Assembly (NCBI GenBank): GCA_031180725.1
Contig: JAPSLO010000004.1
Coordinates: 372,001-436,000, forward strand
Direction: 5' to 3'
DNA: 64,000 nucleotides
Source of the DNA: Roseomonas sp.
Lineage (GTDB): Bacteria > Pseudomonadota > Alphaproteobacteria > Acetobacterales > Acetobacteraceae
Part shown: one piece after another, positions 9,098 to 17,144 of the stretch
Layout of the letters: the number at the start of each line of letters is the position of its first letter
Numbering within the stretch: position 1 is the stretch's first letter
Position numbers and translations under genes: made by a program
The notes under the pieces: model-generated
What the model was told of the DNA's origin: nothing
Seen by the model: only the letters and a program-made list of their open reading frames with translations
Database searches by the model: none

Positions 9098-9952
9098 TCA
9101 TCGGAAGGTGACCTCGCTCTGGCCATCCCCCTGGATGACGCGCATGCGGATCCCTTCGGAGACGACGGAGCGCGCCAAGGCGGGCGAGACATCACCGCCG
9201 AACACCGAGGTCGTCTTCGCCGATGTCAGCACCTCGGGCGTTTCGATGGCGCGCACTGTCAGCGCGATGCGGCCGAGCCGACTGCCGACTGCGACGCGCT
9301 CCGCCTGTTCCGGCGAGACCTCCAGCGTGACGGTGCGGGCGATGCGGTTCGGCGTGGCATCGGCGGCGGTTGCACCCTGGGTGAATTGCTGGTCCACGGC
9401 GATGACGCGCACATCGGCCAGCAGCGTCTCGCCGACGATGCGGCGGGAAATCGGGGCCTCAGCCGCGGGCAGTTCCTGGGTGAGGATGAGATCCACCTGG
9501 TCGCCGGGCCAGATCAGGCCCGCGGTACCCGTAACCACATCCACGCCGACCGAGATAGCGCGCGCGCCCGGGCGCAGGACGGCGGCCAGGAAGCCGCGGT
9601 CGCGCGGGCGCAGCACATCGGTGCGGGCCACTGCGGCGCCCGCGTCCAGATACTGCTTCAGCAGCGCGCCGCGCAGCTCCGCACGCGTCTCGTCACTGGG
9701 TTCCAGCGCACCATCCGGCACCTGTTCGGGCGGGGCTTCGCGCACCACGAAATCCTCGTCCTTCAGTAGCGTGCCGGCGGACAGGGCGCGGGCGGCGACC
9801 AGGAAGCGGGCGCGCGCGGGCGGCGGCGGCGGCGTGGGCACGGCGGCCTGCTGCGTGACGCGGGGCGCGGGAGCGAGAAGCTGGTAGCCCAGCGTGCCGA
9901 GACCCACGGCGCTCAGCAGCAACGAGGCTATGAGGAGAATGCGCAGGATCAT
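9098..9952 (-). CDS. cpaB: Flp pilus assembly protein CpaB
   Basis: 284 residues. There is an N-terminal membrane anchor (residues 2-27), then a proline-rich linker and an SAF domain (ARFLVAARALSAGTLLKDED) with the RcpC/CpaB-type C-terminal region (GLIWPGDQVDLILTQ). The protein is periplasmic and is thought to modulate the secretin. Its start is 3 bases from the cpaA stop. Confidence 0.93.
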   Translation of the reverse strand: MILRILLIASLLLSAVGLGTLGYQLLAPAPRVTQQAAVPTPPPPPARARFLVAARALSAGTLLKDEDFVVREAPPEQVPDGALEPSDETRAELRGALLKQYLDAGAAVARTDVLRPRDRGFLAAVLRPGARAISVGVDVVTGTAGLIWPGDQVDLILTQELPAAEAPISRRIVGETLLADVRVIAVDQQFTQGATAADATPNRIARTVTLEVSPEQAERVAVGSRLGRIALTVRAIETPEVLTSAKTTSVFGGDVSPALARSVVSEGIRMRVIQGDGQSEVTFR

Positions 9953-9955
9953 GGC

Positions 9956-10459
9956 TCAGTGTCCCGGAAGGCCGAGCAGCGCCAGGATGCCGCCGCCGGC
10001 AATGGCTATGCCGTAGGGCAGCGGACCGCAGCGGCGCAGGCGCCAGGCCTCGACTGCCATGAGGCGCCGCGGGAAGGCTGCGCCGGCCACGGGCGCAAGC
10101 CGTGGCACGAGATGAGGTCCGGCGAGATAGACCAAGCCGAGCATACCGCCGATCAGCACCGTGGCCTGGACGAAATCCCATGCCTGGAGCGGCGAGAGCC
10201 CCAGCACCATGGCGGCCGCGAGCTTCACGTCACCTCCGCCCAGCGCGCCGCGCATGGCGGCCAGCAGCAACAGGATGAAGAGAAGCAGCGCCACGGCCAG
10301 GGAGAGGCCGGCGGCTTGCCAGCCCTCAGCGACGCGGACGAGAAGACCGAGGCCCGCCAGAAGCAGGCTGACGGTGTCGGGGATGGTGCGCGTCGTGAGG
10401 TCGCGCCAGGCGGCGACGCCAAGCAGCACGACGGCGAGAGTGATGTGGAGCGAGGTCAC
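9956..10459 (-). CDS. cpaA: Prepilin peptidase CpaA (type IV prepilin/A24 family)
   Basis: 167 residues, almost entirely hydrophobic, with about five membrane segments. The two catalytic aspartates of the A24 family are visible: one in WRDLTTRTIPD near residue 20 and one in GGGDVKLAAA near residue 77. It cleaves the leader of the Flp pilin and of the TadE-type pseudopilins. Like other CpaA proteins it lacks the cytoplasmic methylation domain of long prepilin peptidases. A ~100-base gap separates it from flp. Confidence 0.92.
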   Translation of the reverse strand: MTSLHITLAVVLLGVAAWRDLTTRTIPDTVSLLLAGLGLLVRVAEGWQAAGLSLAVALLLFILLLLAAMRGALGGGDVKLAAAMVLGLSPLQAWDFVQATVLIGGMLGLVYLAGPHLVPRLAPVAGAAFPRRLMAVEAWRLRRCGPLPYGIAIAGGGILALLGLPGH

Positions 10460-10561
10460 GGGCGCAATCCATCGGCAGCGAGGCTGCTCCGGGCTTCGCG
10501 AAGCGAACCGGGACCCGGCGCCCGTGCCATGTGGCTCGGGGCACCGGGCCCGGGCCGGGCC

Positions 10562-10792
10562 TCATTGAGTGGTAGTGCCGGTGCCGCCGCCGGTGCCAGT
10601 AGCGGTGGACTTGGCCGTGGTGATCTTGTCCGAGATATCGGTGAAGATACCGTTCAGCTCACCCTGGAAGCTGGCCACGGCGGCACCAACCGCGACGATG
10701 ATGCCGACTGCCAGGATGGCGTATTCGGCGGCCGAAACGCCCTTGCGGCTCATCAGGGCCGCATGCGCGCGAGCAATGAAGGTCTGGATCAT
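10562..10792 (-). CDS. flp: Flp-family major pilin
   Basis: 76 residues from the ATG at 10792, chosen because AGGGAAGG sits about 6 bases upstream and the length is right for Flp pilins. The class IV-type processing site is visible: SRKG followed by VSAAEYAILAVG, with the conserved Glu at mature position 5 and a following tyrosine. A single hydrophobic helix follows, then a Gly/Thr-rich tail. It is the first gene of the leftward tad operon. Confidence 0.93.
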   Translation of the reverse strand: MIQTFIARAHAALMSRKGVSAAEYAILAVGIIVAVGAAVASFQGELNGIFTDISDKITTAKSTATGTGGGTGTTTQ

Positions 10793-10919
10793 GAGGGGCC
10801 TTCCCTTGTGACAACGGTCCGTGAGTAGAAGCTGATCCCCCACGCCCGTGCCCGCCATGCGCCGGTAGCGACGCATGTATCAGAGCCCTTCGTGGGTTGA
10901 GCGATTTCTCGCATTAACC

Positions 10920-10949
10920 AACTTACGGTCGATCCAACTCCTCCGTCAA
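10920..10949 (-). promoter_or_regulatory. Candidate sigma70-type promoter for flp operon
   Basis: Reading leftward, TTGACG (10949-10944) and TAAGTT (10925-10920) are separated by 18 bases, about 128 bases upstream of the flp ATG. This 10880-11060 stretch is clearly more AT-rich than its surroundings. The -10 is weak, so the exact placement is uncertain. Confidence 0.35.
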
Positions 10950-11035
10950 CAATTTCACGCACCAAGATACGTCAGCGGTACAAGGGGTTAACGACACACT
11001 ACTGTTACAATCCTACTGGACGTTGAGAAGTGCGG

Positions 11036-11065
11036 TTGACATTTTCGTGCCACAGGAAGTTGTAT
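11036..11065 (+). promoter_or_regulatory. Candidate sigma70-type promoter for the TadG-like/TadE genes
   Basis: TTGACA (11036-11041) and TTGTAT (11060-11065) are separated by 18 bases. The expected transcription start, near 11072, lies about 40 bases before the chosen ATG at 11114. It is placed divergently from the flp promoter in the same AT-rich intergenic region. Confidence 0.45.
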
Positions 11066-11113
11066 TTGCCGCTGCGACGTACCCCAAGACGTTGTAACGG
11101 CGTCGAGGACAGA

Positions 11114-12517
11114 ATGCCTGAGAACCTGTCGTGCGGGAGGGCCGCCGCAAGCCGTCAGGGGCTTTGCGGGCGCGCTTCCGGCCCCAGCCAGATGGTAAAC
11201 ACATCGCGAGCACATGTTGGTGCAGCTAGGCGCGGATGGCGGCTTGTCGCCCTAGCGCAGGCCACGCTGCGCAGCCGGCGCGGCGCGGCCTCCATGGTGC
11301 TCGCCGGCTCCGCCACCATCCTGCTGGGCTTCACCGGCCTGGCGATCGAGGCTGGCAGTTGGTACCTCACCCTGCGCAATGCCGCCACGGCCGCCGACCT
11401 CGCCGCCCTGGCCGGCGCTGCCGCGCGTGACCGCGGAGAGGATTACGTGGCAGTCGCCCTGAATACCGCCGCGCTCAACGGCTTCACCGATGGCGTCGAG
11501 GCCGGGCCGCCGACCACGGGCAACTTCGTGGGCGACAGCGCGGCGGTGCAGGTCGTCATCTCCCACACGCCGCAGATCAGCCTAGCGCGGCTTTTTCTAA
11601 CTGCCGCGCCCAGGGTGCAGCGCCGCGCCGTCGCCACTGCGCGCACGGATTCCGAGGTCTGCGTCCTCTCCCTGGGCGGCGGACTCGAACTCGGCGGCAA
11701 CAGCACGGTCAAGTCGGGAAGCTGCCTGCTCGGCTCCAATGCATCTGCGCCGAACGGCATCTCGGTGGTGGGCAGCGCCAGCGTGCGGGCGGATGGGTTG
11801 GTCACCACGGGCAGTTGCACTGGCTGCAATTCCGGCGATGTCTGGACCGACAACAACAAGAATGTCCGCCCGCTGGTCGTGGCCAACCGGCCCGAGCCGA
11901 TCCGCGATCCCTTCGCCAATCTGCAGAACTGGACGCCGCAGCCGCCCCCCTGCCACTCGCCGGCCGTGACGACCGGCAAGGACCCGGTGACAATCTCGCC
12001 CGACAAGGCCATCTGTTCCAGCATCACCGTCGGCTCGAACGATACGCTGAACCTCTCGCCCGGAATCTACTACTTCAACAACGCCGACCTCGTCGTGCAG
12101 GGCAGGATTACCGGGGAAGGCGTGACGCTGGTCTTCACCGGCGATCCGGATCGCGTCGGCACCATCCGCATCAACGCGCAGGCGCAGGGCAAGCTCACTG
12201 GCCCCACCAACTCCCTCATCCCGGACCATCCGGAAGCCGCGGGGGTGGTGATCTACCGTGATGCGCGCGCCACGAACAACGGCCCGGCGAAGGAGGTGCA
12301 GCTCAATGGCGGTGCCACGATGGAGCTTCGTGGCGGGCTGTATTTCCCGACCTCCGACGTGGTGATGAACGGCAAGAGCAACATCGAGTCCACCTGCCTC
12401 TCGATCGTCGGCTATCGCCTCTCCTTCTCCGGCACCGCGGATACGGATGTGGGGGTCTCGGGCTGCAAGGGCTACACCGCCTATCCCACCATCCGCACCG
12501 TGCGCCTGGTGGAATAG
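11114..12517 (+). CDS. tadG: TadG-like Flp pilus assembly protein with parallel beta-helix-like tail
   Basis: 467 residues from the ATG at 11114, which has GAGG 5 bases upstream; an ATG at 11192 is an alternative. The N-terminal TadE/G-type segment (RRGAASMVLAGSATILLGFTG, a basic patch then a membrane helix) is followed by a motif typical of TadG-like proteins (TLRNAATAADLAALAGA). The remaining ~330 residues contain repeated short Gly/Asn-rich strands and scattered cysteines, compatible with an exported beta-helix; no von Willebrand A motif was seen. It probably anchors a minor surface component of the pilus. Confidence 0.82.
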   Translation: MPENLSCGRAAASRQGLCGRASGPSQMVNTSRAHVGAARRGWRLVALAQATLRSRRGAASMVLAGSATILLGFTGLAIEAGSWYLTLRNAATAADLAALAGAAARDRGEDYVAVALNTAALNGFTDGVEAGPPTTGNFVGDSAAVQVVISHTPQISLARLFLTAAPRVQRRAVATARTDSEVCVLSLGGGLELGGNSTVKSGSCLLGSNASAPNGISVVGSASVRADGLVTTGSCTGCNSGDVWTDNNKNVRPLVVANRPEPIRDPFANLQNWTPQPPPCHSPAVTTGKDPVTISPDKAICSSITVGSNDTLNLSPGIYYFNNADLVVQGRITGEGVTLVFTGDPDRVGTIRINAQAQGKLTGPTNSLIPDHPEAAGVVIYRDARATNNGPAKEVQLNGGATMELRGGLYFPTSDVVMNGKSNIESTCLSIVGYRLSFSGTADTDVGVSGCKGYTAYPTIRTVRLVE

Positions 12518-12521
12518 CGCG

Positions 12522-12935
12522 ATGCGGATCAGGTCAATGTTGCGCAGGATTGGAAGGCGGGGCGCCTCGGCCGTTGAATTCGCGCTGGTGGCGCCAGTCC
12601 TGCTGCTGCTGCTCGCCGGGACCTACGATGCCGCCAATGCGATTCAGCTTTCGCTGCGCCTGGAACGCGCGGCCCGCGCGGGCGCGCAATACGCCCTGGC
12701 GGATCCCGGCAACGCCACTGCCATACGGGATGTGGTGATCCAGGCCTGGCCAGAGCTGACAGTCGCCGAGGTCTCGGTGGCCTGCGGCTGCGGTGCCGCT
12801 GCGGCGGCTTGTGGCACGGCCTGCCCACCGGGAGTCTCCCGCACCGTCACGGTCACGGCGGAGCGCAGCCTGTCGCCCCTTCTGCTACAGGATTTCTCAA
12901 AGGGAAGCGGACATGCGGTGGTTCGCCTCCGGTAA
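12522..12935 (+). CDS. tadE: TadE-type pseudopilin
   Basis: 137 residues from the ATG at 12522, 4 bases after the upstream stop. The N-terminus carries the TadE signature: a basic leader, then RRGASAVEFALVAPVLLLLLAGT with the Glu five residues into the predicted mature protein. A C-rich segment (ACGCGAAAAACGTACPPG) follows. TadE pseudopilins are processed by CpaA and are needed for Flp pilus assembly. It overlaps the next gene by 23 bases. Confidence 0.88.
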   Translation: MRIRSMLRRIGRRGASAVEFALVAPVLLLLLAGTYDAANAIQLSLRLERAARAGAQYALADPGNATAIRDVVIQAWPELTVAEVSVACGCGAAAAACGTACPPGVSRTVTVTAERSLSPLLLQDFSKGSGHAVVRLR

Positions 12936-13446
12936 GGCATCCCCAGGGCAGACGGCATCGTCCAGCCACGCGGGGAATGCGGCAGGACGGGCGGCGCGGC
13001 TTCTGCGTGCGCAGGCGCGCAGGGGCTGCGCCGGGCGCATCTGGCGCAGCCGGCGCGGCGCGACCAGTCTGGAATTCGCGATCATCTCCGTGGTGCTGCT
13101 GACCCTGCTGCTCGGCGCCGTCGAGATCGCGCGCTACATGTTCACGCTGGAGGCGCTGCGCACCGCCGCGGCGGAAGCGGCACGCGCGGTGACGCTGCGC
13201 GGCTCCGCCAACATGAACGCAGGCCTTGCGCCCTGTTCCGGGCTGAGCGGCGATCTGACCGGCGTCGAGGTCAGCGCCCCCTTCCTCAACCCCGGAGCGC
13301 TGTCCCTGACCATGAGCGGCTGCGCCACCAATGCCGGCGTCACCACGGTGGCGGTGACCGTGAGCCACCCCTTTGGCTTCGTCCTGCCCTTTTTCGGCTC
13401 ACCGCCCGCAACAATGACGGAGACGGCGCAGGCGGTCTTCAACTGA
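12913..13446 (+). CDS. Second TadE/TadF-type pseudopilin
   Basis: 177 residues from the ATG at 12913, preceded by AGGGAAG. A long basic leader of about 50 residues precedes the processing site and helix (RRGATSLEFAIISVVLLTLL). The family role is a minor pseudopilin processed by the prepilin peptidase. It is the paralogue of the previous gene and the last gene of the rightward tad transcript. Whether it is TadE or TadF cannot be decided from position alone. Confidence 0.85.
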   Translation: MRWFASGKASPGQTASSSHAGNAAGRAARLLRAQARRGCAGRIWRSRRGATSLEFAIISVVLLTLLLGAVEIARYMFTLEALRTAAAEAARAVTLRGSANMNAGLAPCSGLSGDLTGVEVSAPFLNPGALSLTMSGCATNAGVTTVAVTVSHPFGFVLPFFGSPPATMTETAQAVFN

Positions 13447-13509
13447 ACTGCCGGCGCAGCGACTGGCGCGAGGCACAGGACCATTCGCCTTCGCAGTCCA
13501 CCGAAGGAA

Positions 13510-13536
13510 GGGAGATTTGGCGGCAAAATCCCTCCC
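13510..13536. terminator. Imperfect hairpin downstream of the tad pseudopilins
   Basis: GGGAGATTT at 13510-13518 pairs with AAATccCTCCC at 13526-13536 (two-base bulge). It lies 64 bases after the tad stop in an unusually AT- and homopurine-rich noncoding stretch (13447-13624). It could be half of a transcription stop or part of a leader for the following gene. Confidence 0.3.
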
Positions 13537-13575
13537 CCTAAAAGGAAATTCTTTTTTCTCCCGCCATCTTGTCTC

Positions 13576-13599
13576 AGGAGGGAAAATTCCCCTCCTTTT
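13576..13599 (+). terminator. Hairpin with T-run, terminator-like
   Basis: AGGAGGGAA and TTCCCCTCCT form a stem with one bulge and a two-base loop, followed directly by TTTT. It lies 130 bases after the last tad gene and 26 bases before the next ATG, so it could end the tad transcript or regulate the ATP-grasp gene. Confidence 0.4.
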
Positions 13600-13624
13600 C
13601 TGGCCAAAGCGCCAGAGGTCACGC

Positions 13625-14593
13625 ATGTCTCGCATCCATGTCCTGCACGAGAATGACGCCTGGGTGGTGCCGCTGCGCGCCGCCTTCGCCGCCCAGGGCA
13701 CCGAGGCCACAGAATGGTTCCTCGACACCGGCATCCTGGACCTGACCCAGACGCCGCCCGAGGGTGTGTTCTACAACCGCATGAGCGCCAGCAGCCATAC
13801 GCGCGGCCATACCTATGCCCCGGAATACGCCGGCGCGGTGATCGAATGGCTGGAAGGCCATGGCCGCACCGTGGTGAACGGCCGCCGCGCGCTGCAACTG
13901 GAAGTCTCGAAGGTGGCGCAGTACCAGGCGCTGGCCGCGCATGGCATCCCCACGCCGCAGACCATCGCCGTAGTCGGCCTGCAGGGCATTCCCGAGGCCG
14001 CGCAGAAGTTGGGCTTTCCGGTGATCCTGAAGCACAACCGCGCCGGCAAGGGGCTGGGCGTGCGCTTGGTGCGCAGCGCCGAAGCCCTGGCGCAGGCGCT
14101 GGAGATCATCGCCGGTGACCCGGATCCCCATGCCCAGCCGCGCGACGGCATCTGGCTGGTGCAGCGCTACATCGAGGCGCCGGAGCCCTTCGTCACCCGC
14201 GCCGAGTTCATCGGCGGCAAATTCCTCTACGCCGTGCGCGTGGATACAAGCGAGGGCTTCGAGCTCTGCCCTGCCGATGCCTGCCAGATCGGCGAGGGTG
14301 CCGCCTGCCCCGCCGTGGCGCCGGGCGAGAAGTTCCGTATCCTGGAGGGCTTCAGCCATCCGCTGGTCCCGCGCATGGAAGCCTTCCTGACCGCCAATGG
14401 CATCGGCGTGGGTGCCATCGAATTCATCACGGACCGCGAGGGCCGCACCTTCGCCTATGATGTGAACACCAACACCAACTACAACGCTGAAGCCGAGCGC
14501 AAGGCCGGCCGCACCGGCGCGCGCACCGGCATGGGCGCGGTGGCAGCGCATCTGATCGGCCTGTTGGTCGTGGCGCAGCGCAAGGCAGCGTGA
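13625..14593 (+). CDS. ATP-grasp ligase, RimK/glutathione-synthase-like
   Basis: 322 residues from the ATG at 13625, preceded by AGAGG. The ATP-grasp core is visible: the lysine region (GFPVILKHNRAGKGLGVRLV), the central strand (WLVQRYIEAPEPFVTRAEFIGG) and the metal-binding end (IEFITDREGRTFAYDVNTNTNYN). Relatives ligate an amino acid or a carboxylate to an amine using ATP. The substrate is not evident, and no peptide precursor gene was seen beside it. Codon use is like its neighbours. Confidence 0.75.
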   Translation: MSRIHVLHENDAWVVPLRAAFAAQGTEATEWFLDTGILDLTQTPPEGVFYNRMSASSHTRGHTYAPEYAGAVIEWLEGHGRTVVNGRRALQLEVSKVAQYQALAAHGIPTPQTIAVVGLQGIPEAAQKLGFPVILKHNRAGKGLGVRLVRSAEALAQALEIIAGDPDPHAQPRDGIWLVQRYIEAPEPFVTRAEFIGGKFLYAVRVDTSEGFELCPADACQIGEGAACPAVAPGEKFRILEGFSHPLVPRMEAFLTANGIGVGAIEFITDREGRTFAYDVNTNTNYNAEAERKAGRTGARTGMGAVAAHLIGLLVVAQRKAA

Positions 14594-14630
14594 TTCCAGC
14601 GCGCGCCGCAGCGCTCCCAGATTAAGGGGC

Positions 14631-15317
14631 GTGCGGCGCGCGCTTCTTCTCCTCCTCATCCTCGCGGTGGCGGTGCTCGGGCTGCGCTTCATGCCGCCCG
14701 AGTGGGACCCGCGCACGCCGCTGGACCTGGCCACGGCGCCGCAGGCACCGGATGTGCTGACGCGCTGGAAGCTGGCGCGGCTGGCGCATGACACAGGCGC
14801 CTGCTTCGCCGCACTGGAAGCCGCGGGGCTGCGCCTCGCCCGCATCCCCGACCGCCCAGCCGGGCCGGGCTGTGGCGTAGAGAATGCGCTGCTGCTGCCC
14901 GCCAGCCTGCGTGCCCTGCCCGGCCTGCCGGTGGTGACCTGCCCGCTGGCCGCGGCCTGGGTACTGTTCGAACGCCACGCGCTGCAACCCGCCGCCCGTG
15001 CCCGCCTGGAGACGGAGGTGGCGGCCATCCGGCATCTCGGCACCTACAACTGCCGCAATGTCAACCACGCTGCCACTGGCCGGCGCAGCCAGCACGCCAC
15101 GGCCAATGCCATCGACATCGCCGGCTTCCTATTGCGCGACGGGCGGGAAGTGCGGCTGCTTCGCGACTGGGATGGCGAGGATGCTGAGGCCGCCTTCCTG
15201 CGGGATGTGCAGGAAGGCGCTTGCCGCTTCTTCAGCGCGGCGCTCGGGCCCCGCTACAACGCGGCGCACCGCGACCACTTCCATCTGGACATGGGGCCGT
15301 GGCGAAGCTGCCGGTGA
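14631..15317 (+). CDS. Extensin-family (peptidase M15-like fold) exported protein
   Basis: 228 residues from a GTG at 14631, with an N-terminal hydrophobic anchor or signal (LLLLLILAVAVLGL). The C-terminal half is the bacterial extensin-like domain: four cysteines, a SQHATANAIDIAGF motif (His and Asp as in M15-type zinc sites) and an AHRDHFHLDMG motif. These motifs suggest a zinc-binding, cell-wall-related function in the envelope. The gene starts 37 bases after the ATP-grasp stop and is probably co-transcribed. Confidence 0.8.
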   Translation: MRRALLLLLILAVAVLGLRFMPPEWDPRTPLDLATAPQAPDVLTRWKLARLAHDTGACFAALEAAGLRLARIPDRPAGPGCGVENALLLPASLRALPGLPVVTCPLAAAWVLFERHALQPAARARLETEVAAIRHLGTYNCRNVNHAATGRRSQHATANAIDIAGFLLRDGREVRLLRDWDGEDAEAAFLRDVQEGACRFFSAALGPRYNAAHRDHFHLDMGPWRSCR

Positions 15318-15341
15318 CACCGCGCGCTTCCGCTGGCCGCC

Positions 15342-16130
15342 TCAGCCCCGCGGCGCCAGATCGAGGCGGACGACATCGCCCGCCGTGTCCATCACCGGAT
15401 AGCGTTGGCGTACTAGCGGGTCGTGGCCCGGGATCACCAGGCTTTCATCGCCACCCGCCAGCGCACGCGCGCGGCGCCAGCCCTGGGTCATCGCGCCCAG
15501 GTCGAAAAGGATCGGAAAGGGGTTCTGGCGCTCGACATTGGCGTAGAAATGCGCCGCGTCCACGGCCAGCACCAACGGGCCGCGGGCGGTCTGTACGCGC
15601 ACCATCTGCATCCCATCGGTATGGCCGCCGACGCGGTGGACCGTGACGCCCGGCGCGACCTCTCCCTCCCCGTCATGGAAGCAGACCCGCTCGGCGTACA
15701 CGGCGCGCACCAGCTTCACCACATCCTCCACCTCGAAGGTGGTGCGGATGCAGGCGGCGCAGATGTGCCGGCCGGTGGCGAAGGCCACCTCGCGGTCCTG
15801 GATATGGAAGGTCGCATTAGGGAAGAGGCCCAGATTGCCGGCGTGGTCATAGTGCAGATGGCTGATGACCACATCGCGGATCGCCTCGGGCGAGGTGCCG
15901 ACAGCGCGCAGGCACTCCGCCACCGAGCGTATCAGCAGCCTTCCGCGCCGCGCCGCCACCTCCGCATCGAAGCCGGTATCCACCAGGATTTCGCGTCCCT
16001 CCGGGCCGCGCAGCAGCCAGATGAAGTAGTCGATCGGCATCGCCTCATGCGCATCCGGCACTGGCATCAGGAAATTCGCCTGCGCGGGCCTGTCATGCCA
16101 GCCGTAGCGCAGCGCCAGGACCTGCCACAT
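15342..16130 (-). CDS. Metallo-beta-lactamase-fold hydrolase, N-acyl homoserine lactonase-like
   Basis: 262 residues. The zinc motif HLHYDHAGN is present, followed by further ligands (GGHTDG, then an Asp in AVDAAHF and the His in VIPGHDP). Overall it resembles the AttM/AiiA-type lactonase family. The substrate may be a lactone from local catabolism rather than a quorum signal. It lies 4 bases after the dehydrogenase stop, in the same leftward transcript as the Bug receptor and TauD-type gene. Confidence 0.85.
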   Translation of the reverse strand: MWQVLALRYGWHDRPAQANFLMPVPDAHEAMPIDYFIWLLRGPEGREILVDTGFDAEVAARRGRLLIRSVAECLRAVGTSPEAIRDVVISHLHYDHAGNLGLFPNATFHIQDREVAFATGRHICAACIRTTFEVEDVVKLVRAVYAERVCFHDGEGEVAPGVTVHRVGGHTDGMQMVRVQTARGPLVLAVDAAHFYANVERQNPFPILFDLGAMTQGWRRARALAGGDESLVIPGHDPLVRQRYPVMDTAGDVVRLDLAPRG

Positions 16131-16134
16131 CGCC

Positions 16135-17052
16135 TCAGCCCTTCCGCGGGACCAGCGGTGAGGTCAGCTCGGCCGCAGCCAACGCCTCCGAGAAGCGCGC
16201 CGCGGCCGTATGGTCCTGGCCTGGCCCGAGCATCGTCGCCGCGGCCGCCCAAAGCTCCCGCACCTGGGCGGAAAGCGGCACGGGCGTTGCCGTTTCCCGC
16301 CCGACGCCGAGCGCGATGGTCAGGTCCTTCACCATCAGGTCCAGCCCGAAGCCGGAATCGAAGCCGCGCGAGAGCACGAACTGCCGCAGCTTCTTCTGCG
16401 TGCTGTTGTTCATGCCGGTGGAGGCGTTCAGCACCTCCACCATGACCGCCGGATCCAACCCGAAGCGGCTGCCGATCAGCAGGGCTTCCACGCTGGCCAG
16501 GAACCCCGCCGCGCTGACCAGGTTGTTCAGCGCCTTCATCGCCTGGCCGGCGCCGACATCGCCGCAGCGCGTGATGGTGCTGCCCATGCTGCGCAGCACC
16601 GGCGCGACGCGGTCCAGCACCGCGGCATCGCCGCCGGCCATGATGGAAAGCTCCCCCGTCTCCGCCCGCGCCACGCCGCCCGAGACGGGCGCATCCACCA
16701 TCGTCACGCCCCGTGCCGCCAGATCGGCCGCCATGGCGCGCGTGGCGGAAGGTTCGCCGGAAGACATCTCGATCACCACGGCGCCGGGTGAGAGACCGGG
16801 TCCCATCGCCGCCACGACCTCTGCGACCTCGCGGCTGGTGGGCAGCATGGTGATGACCACCGTGCTGCCCGGCGCCACATCGGCGGCGCTGCCGGCCGCG
16901 CGGCCGCCATGGACCCTGGCGAAATCGGCGGCGCGGTCCGGCGCCACATCATGCGCCACCACGGCATGGCCGGCTGCGGCCAGCCGGCCCGCCATGGGCC
17001 AACCCATCCGGCCCAGGCCGATGAAACCGATCTGCGTGATTCCGCCAGCCAT
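16135..17052 (-). CDS. NAD(P)-dependent 3-hydroxyisobutyrate dehydrogenase-family oxidoreductase
   Basis: 305 residues of the beta-hydroxyacid dehydrogenase family. It has an N-terminal Rossmann motif (IGFIGLGRMGWPMAGRL), a substrate-binding segment (DAPVSGGVARAETGEL) and the catalytic-lysine region (GAGQAMKALNNLVSA). Relatives reduce or oxidise 3-hydroxyisobutyrate, tartronate semialdehyde or sulfolactaldehyde. The substrate is unknown here. It is followed at 4 bases by the lactonase-like gene. Confidence 0.88.
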   Translation of the reverse strand: MAGGITQIGFIGLGRMGWPMAGRLAAAGHAVVAHDVAPDRAADFARVHGGRAAGSAADVAPGSTVVITMLPTSREVAEVVAAMGPGLSPGAVVIEMSSGEPSATRAMAADLAARGVTMVDAPVSGGVARAETGELSIMAGGDAAVLDRVAPVLRSMGSTITRCGDVGAGQAMKALNNLVSAAGFLASVEALLIGSRFGLDPAVMVEVLNASTGMNNSTQKKLRQFVLSRGFDSGFGLDLMVKDLTIALGVGRETATPVPLSAQVRELWAAAATMLGPGQDHTAAARFSEALAAAELTSPLVPRKG

Positions 17053-17144
17053 GCGCTGCCTCCCGTCGCGTTTCCGGAAGGCTGGCCTTCCGGCCGGCAG
17101 GGGTCAACGCCACCGGGCCGGGCATTGCCCGGCGCAGGACCGTC

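Noticed and set aside
7215-9887. Very long open frame (890 codons) on the plus strand
   Set aside because: It lies opposite cpaC and cpaB, has no family-like motifs, and is explained by the high GC content, which leaves antisense frames open.
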